Origin: Colius striatus
Taxonomy: Eukaryota; Chordata; Aves; Coliiformes; Coliidae
Assembly (NCBI RefSeq): GCF_028858725.1
Contig: NC_084781.1
Coordinates: 2,116,513 to 2,180,512, forward strand
Direction: 5' to 3'
DNA length: 64,000 bases
The position numbers and the translations under genes were made by a program. This document shows positions 31,901 through 45,280 of this stretch, piece after piece (positions within the stretch are counted from its first letter, which is position 1; each line of letters opens with the position of its first letter). The notes under the pieces were generated by a model that did not search any database, was not told where the DNA came from, and was given only the letters and a program-made list of their open reading frames with translations.

Positions 31901-34900
31901 TGGGGATCTCAGCCCAGGGGCTCACTGGAGGGATGGGGGTCCCGTGACTCTGAGTGGGGGTCCCAGCCCAGGGGCTCACTGGAGGGATGGGGGTCCCGTG
32001 ACTCTGAGTGGGGGTCCCAGCCCAGGGGCTCACTGGAGGGATGGGGGGTCCCATGACTCTGAGTGGGGGTCCCAGCCCAGGGGCTCACTGGAGGGATGGG
32101 GGTCCCTGCCATCGCTGCCCAGGAGCCGACTGCTGAGGCTGCTGCTGCTGCTGAGGTTTTGGGGGGCACAGACGGGTTTCCAGGGGCCACCAAGCCACGG
32201 TGAGTCACCAGCCATCAACCTGTGGGGTGAGGAGCATCACTGGGGCCATCCCATCCCCACCACCCTGGGGGTTACCACCACCCAACCCCACGGCCTCTCA
32301 CCTGCGTCGAGCCGCGGCGTCCCGGCTGGCGCGGCGCTGGCAGAGGAGGAGGAGGAGGGCGAGCAAGGCCAACCAGAGCAGCGAGCCGGTGGCGGCGATG
32401 ACGGCAGGCTGCCTCAGCACCCGCACCACCACACTGCTCCCTGCTGCCAGCCCTGTGAGGGTCCCACCAGCGTCACCCTGCTGCCACCACCCTGACCCAC
32501 CACACACACACACACACACACCCCCCCACACACACACCCCCACACCGCTCCCCATCCCCTACCCAGGGCTCCACAGGTGACGTTGCTGGGGACCCCCAGG
32601 CCTGCACTGTTGAAAGCTGCCACCTGGAAGCAGAATTCGGCCCCAGGGCCTGGCAGGAAGGTTTCCAGGTGGTGGGTGCCTCCGTCGACTGTCCTGTTGG
32701 TGGGACGCTGCCAGCCCTCGCCTGTTGACCAGACCTGGCAAGCACCAAGAGGATGGGCACCCTTAGATGGATCCCTTGGATGGGCTCTCATTGATGGACT
32801 CACTTCATGGACCCTCTCTGAGATGAACAGCCCCTGGATGAGGCTTCTTGGATGAATCCCCTTGATGGACAAGCTTGGATGGGCTCCCTTAGGTGAGTCC
32901 ACTTGATAGACCCCCACTGATGGAACCTCTCTTTGGATAGATGACTCCTTTAGATGAACCCCCTTGGGTGAACCCATTTGGATGGACCTCCTTGGGTTGA
33001 ATTCCCTTGGACGACCCACTTTGATCCCTTGGATGGATCTCTTGTGCTGGACCTCCACCTTGTTTGGCCTCTTTGGATGAACTTCTTTGCCTAGATCCAT
33101 GTTGGATGGATCACTCCGACTGATCCCCCTTAGACAGACCCCTTGGATGGACCCCTTTTTGCCTTCCCCCACCCTGTGACCCCCCAAACCTTGTAGCCCT
33201 GGATGATGCCATTGTGGGCTTCAGCAGGAGGTGGCTCCCAGCTCACGACCACGGTGCCATTCTCCATCTCAGGCCGGCCCACCATGACGTGCTGAGGTGC
33301 CGCGCTCGGCACTGCGGGGACAGAACGGCTGAGACCCCCCTAAGGGCACCCCCAGCTGCCACCCCTCATCCCGGGGGGGCACCCCTCACCCAACACACCT
33401 TCCTCAGGTATCCAGAGGTATCTGCTGTTGCTCTCCAAGCCCTGGATCCCTCCAGCGTAGGGTCGGACCTTGAACTCGTACTTGTGGCCCCTGCGGAGCG
33501 CGGGGACAGTGGTGCTGAGCTCCCTGCCCGTGTCGTGCTGTGCCCACGATGTGGCCCCAGGGAGGAGGCAGCGGTACAGCACCACGTAACCCTCCGGCAC
33601 CGGCGCCGGCGTCACCATCTAGAGAGGATGGGGAAGGATAGGAAACATGGTGGGATCCGGATGGGACACGGGGATGGAGGCTGGAGCCTCATCTCTGTGC
33701 CGTGTGTCCCTCCACCCCTGCAGGGGGGACGTGCCAGTGTCACACCAACCCGCCAGCGGAGCCGGACGGCGGCACTGGGCAGCGCCGTGACGTTGTCCAG
33801 CTGCAGCCGCACAGCCAGGAGGTCCCGTGGTGCAGCCTCTCGCCGGTCTGTAGGGCAGAGGGTGGTTAATGGCAGTGCCAGGCAGAAGAAGATCTCCCAA
33901 CACCTGCCCAGGCACCCATGGCTGGAGATCCTGATGGAGACTCCTCCAATGGAGCTCTCTTGGATGGAACCCCTCAGATACTCTTTGATGGATCTGTCTT
34001 GGATGGACATGTGTTGGGTGGACCCCATGGCATGGATAGACTTCCTATGATGCTTCCCTTTTAGATGGACCCTTTGGATGGATACTTCTTGTCAGATCCC
34101 CCTTTACTGGACCCTCTGACCTTGGACAGACCCCCTCTTAAATGGATTCTCCTGGAAGAACCCACTTGGAAATGATCCCTTTAGGTGGACTCTCTGGAAT
34201 GAATCCTCTGGATGAACCCCTATCTAGATGTATCCCCTTAGATGGCTCCCCTTCTAAGGACATGCTTGGATGGATCCTTAGATGGATGCTTTTAGATGGA
34301 CCTCCTGAGAAGGACCCACTTTGAAAGCAACCCCTTTCATTGACCCTCCTCAAATAGACCCCCTTAGATCACTCAGTTGGGTGGACTTTTTTATGATGGA
34401 CCTCCTTGGATGGACCCCATGGATGGACTCTTCTTGGATGGACCTCTTTGGATGGACCCCATGGATGGGCTCTTCTTGGATGGACCTCTTTGGACGGACC
34501 CCATGGATGGACTCTTCTTGGATGGATCTCTTTGGATGGACCCCATGGATGGACTCTTCTTGGATGGATCTCTTTGGATGGACCCCATGGATGGACTCTT
34601 CTTGGATGGATCTCTTTGGATGGACCCCATGGATGGACTCTTCTTGGATGGACCTCTTTGGACGGACCCCATGGATGGACTCTTCTTGGATGGACCTCAT
34701 GGATGAACCTGCCTCGCCTAGATTCCCCATGGATGACCTCCCTTGGATGAACCCCTATAGATGGACTCTTGTTGGACAGATCCCCTTTGTGTGGCCCCTC
34801 AGACAGCCCTGGGTGCCCATGGAGGTCCCATCACTGACCCTCCACGCTGAGGTGGGCGGTGGCGGCGGCGGTGCCCAGCTGGCTCTGCGCCGTACACACG

Positions 34901-35870
34901 TAGGTGCCGGTGTCAGCGGGGGTCACAGCAAAGAGACGCAACGTGTGCTCCCGATCCACCTCATACCTACGAGTCACCACATCTCCATCAGCTCCCTTAT
35001 CACCCCACCCCAGGGCTGGGACATCTCCATCCATTCCACCACCACCTACCTGCCCCAGGGCAGGTCCCCACTCTCCTTGTGCCACTGTACCCTTGGCGCC
35101 GGGTCACCTTGGGCACCGCAGCCCAGCTCCACGGTGCTGCCGGCCGCCACCGTGGCATCGCTCGGGCCACGCACGATGCTTGGCTTCTCTGTGGGAGGAG
35201 GGAGGGAGCAGAAGGTGACATCAAGGCTGGGCATGATGTGTCCACCACCCACGGGAGCCCCTTGGCTTACCCAGGACGGAGACACGGGCACCCCGGCTCT
35301 CCCTCTCGCCCGCCGCGTTGGCTGCCACGCAGATGTAGATCCCAGAGTCGCTCCGTCGCGCCGCTGCCACCCTCAGCTTCCCGTTGGTGACCACGTAACG
35401 GCCACCCACCAAATCCAAGGCCACCCCATCTTTCTTCCAGCTGACACGGGGCTCGGGGTGCCCCGAGGGGGGAACACAATCCAGCTCCAACGCTTGCCCC
35501 GCCGTGGCCACCAGATCCCCCGGCTGCAGGCGGAAGTTGTCCCGCAGCGCTGAGGGGAGGGGACAACGTGGGTGAGGGTTTTTCAGGGTACCCCCCACCC
35601 TCCCCACCCCACATCATCCCCAAGGGGAAGGGGGAATCCTTACCAGCCGAAGTTTGGGGTGCCACGGCTGTACCAGGGGGGTGGCAGCCTGTGGGGTGAC
35701 AAGGGGGCTGGTGGGTGCACCGAGTGGGCACAGTCTCACCCCGCTCAGGGTTGGGGGGGCAGAGTTAAGGGTATTTTACCCCCCCCATCCCAGGGGCTGC
35801 ACTCACCTCCTCGGTGCAGCGCGGTGAGGCAAAGCCCCAGGCCCAGCACGGCCACCCAGCCGCCCGCCAT
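28984..35870 (-). CDS. ROBO4: ROBO4, roundabout guidance receptor 4 (complete, 15 coding exons)
   Basis: Vascular roundabout receptor. Exons, 5' to 3': 35870-35807, 35549-35271, 35188-35050, 34966-34839, 33847-33750, 33618-33399, 33311-33190, 32734-32563, 32452-32302, 32219-32089, 31507-31373, 31295-31040, 30965-29679, 29596-29271, 29174-28984. Phases agree throughout, giving 1232 aa (human about 1007). Signal peptide [18 protein letters not shown]; two Ig domains (residues ~22-203); two FN3 domains (~204-407); transmembrane helix [14 protein letters not shown] (~430-445); then a Ser-rich tail with [23 protein letters not shown], a decapeptide array (~632-1018), [14 protein letters not shown] and the conserved [20 protein letters not shown] block. 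Both Ig domains match Ig2 and Ig3 of ROBO3, not Ig1. The C-terminal ~45 residues do not resemble human. Exon 10 could use other donors, and a 24-nt microexon at 35667-35644 is possible. Confidence 0.92.
29767..30965 (-). repeat. ROBO4: In-frame 30-bp coding array: ~40 decapeptide repeats in ROBO4
   Basis: ROBO4 exon 13 begins at its acceptor directly inside a tandem array of about 38 ten-residue units plus two seven-residue ones. Examples are [50 protein letters not shown] and [10 protein letters not shown]; the consensus is MSPVTRHPRD. Unit identity is low, so the array is not newly made, yet the 30-bp phase has no indels except in the two short units near the start. About 22 Ser-Pro dipeptides make it a potential multisite target for proline-directed kinases. 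It is followed in the same exon by the conserved [16 protein letters not shown] segment, and all phases to neighbouring exons hold. Confidence 0.9.
31871..32110 (-). repeat. ROBO4: 54-bp minisatellite carrying ROBO4 exon 10 end and its splice donor
   Basis: Units of 54 bp (one of 55) contain gacccccatccctccagtga and gcccctgggctggg. Similar 'ctcactggaggg' blocks on the plus strand start at 31921, 31975, 32029 and 32084. Each unit includes a ccctcca/gtgagc donor. The first donor (32089/32088) keeps the frame with exon 11. The array starts within exon 10 coding sequence (GRDPHPS) and spreads into intron 10. Confidence 0.8.
32503..32546. repeat. (CA)n microsatellite, ROBO4 intron 8
   Basis: A run of CA dinucleotides broken by C-runs occupies much of the 110-bp intron between exons 8 and 9. 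Its length is probably polymorphic. Confidence 0.9.
32755..33165. repeat. Degenerate 'TTGGATGGA' repeat, ROBO4 intron 7
   Basis: Irregular ~14-16-bp units such as cccttggatggatc and gatggaccccttt nearly fill intron 7. They are the same family as the repeat in intron 4, although three exons lie between the two. Confidence 0.8.
33900..34800. repeat. 'TTGGATGGACC' repeat with 42-bp higher-order array, ROBO4 intron 4
   Basis: Intron 4 is filled with short degenerate ttggatggacccc-like units. In its centre (about 34384-34715) they are organised into seven nearly identical 42-bp higher-order units, starting at 34426, 34468, 34510, 34552, 34594, 34636 and 34678, each with gactcttcttggatgga and ctttggatggaccccatgg. 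ORFs of up to ~126 aa on both strands are repeat artefacts. Confidence 0.9.
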
Positions 35871-36110
35871 GCTGGCCTGGACAGCTTCCTCCCTCAGTCT
35901 CCCCCTTCCCTGTCCCTCCCTGCCAGCACCGGAGCCGGATCTGGCTCCGGATGGGGGGGGACAATAGGCGGACGCAGGAGCCGGGAAGTGCCGGAGGGGG
36001 TGGGGGGGAGGTGGTGAGGCCATGGTGGTGGGAGCACCAGGCACAACGGCACCAGCAGCGGGGTTGGGGCCACCAGCAGTTAATGAGTGTAATTAATCAG
36101 GAGAAACTCC
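35871..36110 (-). promoter_or_regulatory. ROBO4: ROBO4 5' leader/promoter region
   Basis: Upstream of the ROBO4 ATG is GC-rich, TATA-less sequence. A gggaagtgccgg ETS-type element (35983-35994) lies about 115 bp upstream of the start codon, and a gtgtaattaatcagg block lies near 36088. The endothelial promoter of mammalian ROBO4 is known to use Sp1 and the ETS-family factor GABP. Equivalence of this site is inference. Confidence 0.4.
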
Positions 36111-36364
36111 CCCTGCCACATCCAAAGGGAGAGGAATGAAGAAGAAACGAGCTCTCGGATGGGGACACCATCAGTAGGGACCAGAGTGAACGGTCCAGAG
36201 CCTCCCAGGCTTCTCAAGCTTAAATTGGTGTGTCAGCCAGGTGCATCGGGCTCATCCAGCCTCAGCTGCCACCCACCTCTCATGTGTCCCCTTCCCCAGG
36301 GGTGGGGGACCCCATCCCACAAAGACACCCAGGGGTGCTGTCACTGGTCAGGTAGTACTTTTAG

Positions 36365-36370
36365 TTTATT
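36365..36370 (-). terminator. HEPACAM: Candidate HEPACAM polyadenylation signal (AATAAA on minus)
   Basis: Plus-strand tttatt in tttagtttattggttag reads AATAAA on the minus strand. It is the only minus-strand canonical hexamer I found between the HEPACAM stop (38447) and the ROBO4 promoter, implying a ~2.1-kb 3'UTR. Confidence 0.45.
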
Positions 36371-36699
36371 GGTTAGTAGTGCACCCCGAGCACCCCAGGG
36401 TGTCCCAGCACCCATCCTGGCTGCTCCCCCCTCCTCTTCTCATCCTAAACCTATTTCCCAGGAAGGCCCTGGGAGGAGAGGAGTTGGGGTGTGCCCCAAA
36501 ACTGGGGGATTTTCACAGAAAATCCAGGCGCAGCAGAAGGGCAGCAGGAGTCCACGTTTAGGGGACGGTGCAGCCGAGGTGGGGGAGAGGAGTGACTCCC
36601 CCCATATTTGGGCTGTGTGCTGGGGTGGTGGGCATGTTGCTCTGGCACATGCTGGGTGTGTGTGTGCTGGCTCCGTGGATGCTCTTTTCACACCCCTCC

Positions 36700-38250
36700 T
36701 TCTGCAGACTCTGTGTGTGCCCCTCCTTGCACGCTTGCTGCACGCTCCACACACGCCCAACGTGAACACCCCACGTGCATGGCCTCCTGCGTGTTCCCTG
36801 CGTGTCCTTCTCTCTTCCTGCATGCTCTCTGCCAGCACCTCCTGCATGGCCTGGCATTGACACACGTGGGGTCTTACCTGTATATTCTCTGCATGCTCCA
36901 TGCTCTGTGCTTCCCCCCCCTCTTCTGTGCACATAAATCCATCCATGTACACCTTGTGCGTGTTCCCCACAGCCCTGTGCTCTCCCTTGCACGTTCTGTG
37001 CCTGCTCCCACCACACACCTTTGGGTGCACACCTTGCATGCTCTCCCTGCATGCTCTGTGCATGCTCTTGCTGCATGCTAAATCTATGCACACCCCCTCT
37101 GCATGTTCTGTGTGAGCGTGGCCTCTTGTATACCCCGTGTCTGCACTCTCTGCATGCTGGAGGTGTGCCCTCTTGCATGCTTCACCACTGCTCTCTCTGC
37201 ACAGACTGCACGCTCTCTCTGCACGCCCCCTGCATGCCCTCTTGCACACTCACTCTGCACACTGCCTGCACACTTGGCCCAGTATATTGTGTATATGTCC
37301 TCCTGCATGCCTCATGCACACTCCGTAGGATCCTCCTTGCACACTCCACGACTGCTCTCTCTGCACAACCTGTGTGTGCTTTCTCTGCACACTTTGTACA
37401 ATCCTCACTGCATGCAGCTCTTTCCACACACTGTCTGCATATTCTGTACAATCTCTCTTGCACACTGCATGTAGCTCTCTCCACACACTGCCTGCATGCT
37501 CTGTGCTTGCCCTCTCACATGATCTCTCCAGACACTGCTTGCATACTGTGTACTATGTCTCTTACATACTGCATGCAGCTCTTTCCACACACTGCCTGCA
37601 TGCTCTGTGCATGGCCTCTTGCATGATCTCTCCACACACTGCCTGCATGCTCTGTGCATGCCCTCTTGCATGCTCTTTCCACACACTGCCTGCATGCTCT
37701 GTGCATGGCCTCTTGCATGATCTCTCCACACACTGCCTGCATACTGTGTACCATGTCTCTTCCACACTCCTTGCAGCTCTCTCCACACACTGCCTGCATA
37801 CTGTGTACCATGTCTCTTGCACGCTGCATGCAGCTCTCTCCACACACTGCCTGCATGTTCTGTGCATGCCCTCTTGCATGCTCTCTCCACACACTGCCTG
37901 CATGCTCTGTGCATGCCCTCTTGCATGCTCTCTCCACACACTGCCTGCATGCTCTGTGCATGGCCTCTTGCATGCTCTCTCCACACACTGCCTGCATGCT
38001 CTGTGCATGGCCTCTTGCATGCTCTTTCCACACACTGCCTGCATGTTCTGTGCATGGACTCTTGCATGATCTCTCCACACACTGCCTGCATGTTCTGTGC
38101 ATGGCCTCTTGCATGCTCTCTCCATACACTGCTTGCATACTGTGTACCATGTCTCTTCCACACTGCTTGCAGCTCTCTCCACACACTGCCTGCATACTGT
38201 GTACCATGTCTCTTCCACACTGCATGCAGCTCTCTCCACACACTCCCTGC
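36700..38250. repeat. 47-bp TGCATG-rich satellite downstream of HEPACAM
   Basis: From about 37.48 to 38.25 kb there are about sixteen near-identical 47-bp copies containing ctctccacacactgcctgca, tgctctgtgcatg and gcctcttgcatg. From 36.7 to 37.48 kb related but shuffled short units occur (tgcatgctctctgc and similar). Because 47 is not a multiple of three, long Cys/His/Met-rich ORFs appear in all frames; they are not genes. It lies between HEPACAM and its only nearby AATAAA, so it is probably transcribed. Confidence 0.9.
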
Positions 38251-38446
38251 ACGCTTGTCCCGGCCAGAAAGCCACCAAAGCAGCAGCCCAGGAAGACAGG
38301 GGACGGAAGAGGGGAGCTCCAGCTGGGATCAATAGCAAATTAGTGACTTTACGCCGAGCCGAACGGTGCCCGGTGGCGGGAGCAGAGGCCGTGTCGGCAT
38401 CCCCACTCACTCCCTCGCCACCAAAGCGCCAACATGTCCCCCCTGC

Positions 38447-43756
<5,310 letters not shown>

Positions 43757-44849
43757 TTCGGGCAGGCTCGCCCCCCGAATCGCTTCGTTTCCCCACTCCG
43801 GGCACGTCCCTCGGCGCTCCCAACTTGGCTTTTTGCCCAGCTGGGGTTTCTTTCTCTTTTTTTTCACTCCTTTTTTGTTGTTGTTTCTTTTCCTCTGTGT
43901 GTTCTTGCTTGTCTCAATAGGGCCCTGTGTCCTGGTGGCTTTCGCTTCCCCGGCGGCCTCGAGCTGACATTTCTTTTAGGGGGGGGAGTGGATAAAAAAA
44001 CCCTCTTAGATTTGCAATCCTCATCACACACTCACACTCTGTTTCCATGTTTTCCTCATCCAATCCTCCCCCCACCCTTCCTCCGTGCTCTGTTTCCATG
44101 TTTTCCTCATCCTGGGGTGATGCTGGAAATGAGGGGCATCACCTTATGGGTGCTGGCATGAGGTATAAACCCCCCACACCACTCCATCCTGGACAATCCT
44201 GTGGGATTTAAGGCTACAAGCATCCAAACAAGCCCTCTATTAAGTTGGGGGGTTGTTTTTAGACCCCTCTTCCCCCAGATGAAGCCCCCTCCCTCTCTTT
44301 CTTCTTCCAGTCCTCCCAGGCTTTCAAATGAAGCCATGGTTGAGTCCAGGCTTCGTTCCAGCTCCAGTGCCAATTAGTGCTGGTTCCCCAGGCACTGCTG
44401 AATAGGGCAGCAGGGATGCAGGGCAGGATGCCCAGAGCCATTGCCCAACCCCCTCACCCACCCTCCCTGAGACCTGCCAAGCTCATTACCCCAGTGAGTC
44501 CCCCCCTCCACCCCCCCAAAGCGCCTCCCTGCCCTCAAAAGTGGGGCCCAGGCTTCTGAACACAGTAACATAGTGGGGTGCAGTTGCTTTGGGGGATGCT
44601 TTTCTGTTTGGGGAGGGGGACAGACGTTATGGGGGTGATGCTACAGTGAAGCGTTTTTGGGGGGACTCTATGGAGGGACATTGTGCTTTGTGGGGGGGGT
44701 CTCAGTGATGCTCTGAGGGATCAGTATGGGGGGGGTGCTTTCAGGAGGGTGACGTTGGAGGTTTAGGGGTGTTCCGGGGGTTGTTTTGGGGGTGTTTGGA
44801 GGGGAAAAGAGAACAATCACACCCCGTACACACAGCACCCTGCCGGAGG
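43757..44849. other. HEPACAM-CCDC15 intergenic (divergent promoters)
   Basis: The two start codons diverge across about 1.5 kb. I see a moderately GC-rich HEPACAM upstream region, T-rich tracts, a short duplication of ctctgtttccatgttttcct (44037 and 44088), and G-rich runs from 44.57 kb onward. There is no coding sequence and no clear TATA box for HEPACAM. Confidence 0.5.
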
Positions 44850-45000
44850 CCAGACTCGAACCCGCGGTCGCAGGAGCGGGGGCGGGAATCGGGGCGGGGG
44901 CGGAAGTGGCGCCGGGATTTGAAGCGCTGGGGCTGAGGCGGAAGTGGCGGTTGGTGAGGGCTGAGGGGGGCCCGGCGGCGTGAGGGGGGTGTGCAAGGGA
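44850..45000 (+). promoter_or_regulatory. CCDC15: CCDC15 CpG promoter with two ETS sites and 5' noncoding exon
   Basis: CpG-dense sequence with two gcggaagtggcg blocks (about 44900 and 44938), matching the ETS/GABP consensus. A good donor (ggttg/gtgagg) at 44953/44954 suggests that a short noncoding first exon ends there and splices to the acceptor at 45275. The exact transcription start is unknown. Confidence 0.55.
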
Positions 45001-45280
45001 TGGACGGGCTGGAAGGGATAGAGGGGAGCGTGAGGGATGAGGGGAAAGCGGCCAGGGGCTGGGGAGAGAGGGGGTTATGGAGCGGGGCTGAAGGTGTGAG
45101 GGGTGAGGAGTGGGGCTGTGAGGGGTGAGGAGATGGGGGGTGACACGGGAGCGGCGTGAGCCAGGGAGGGTTGAGGGGTCACGGGTCAGCGCGGGGCGAC
45201 TGTGGGGAGCTGTGGGTGCCGGTTAAGGCGTGTGAAGGGAACTCGCTCAACCTCCTGTCTCTACCCCTTCTCCAGGGCTG

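Noticed and set aside
34321-35553. 410-codon plus-strand ORF beginning in [14 protein letters not shown] repeats
   Set aside because: It spans the 42-bp intronic array and then antisense of ROBO4 Ig exons; no protein family matches.
37405-38343. Long Cys/His/Met-rich ORFs in all frames
   Set aside because: All read through the 47-bp satellite. The overlap of frames and strands and the absence of any recognisable domain mark them as repeat artefacts.
43757-43867. Upstream in-frame ATG of HEPACAM (MKKKRKKP...)
   Set aside because: It would place about 37 basic residues before the signal peptide. The ATG at 43756 gives a signal sequence of the length seen in mammals. Kept only as an alternative.
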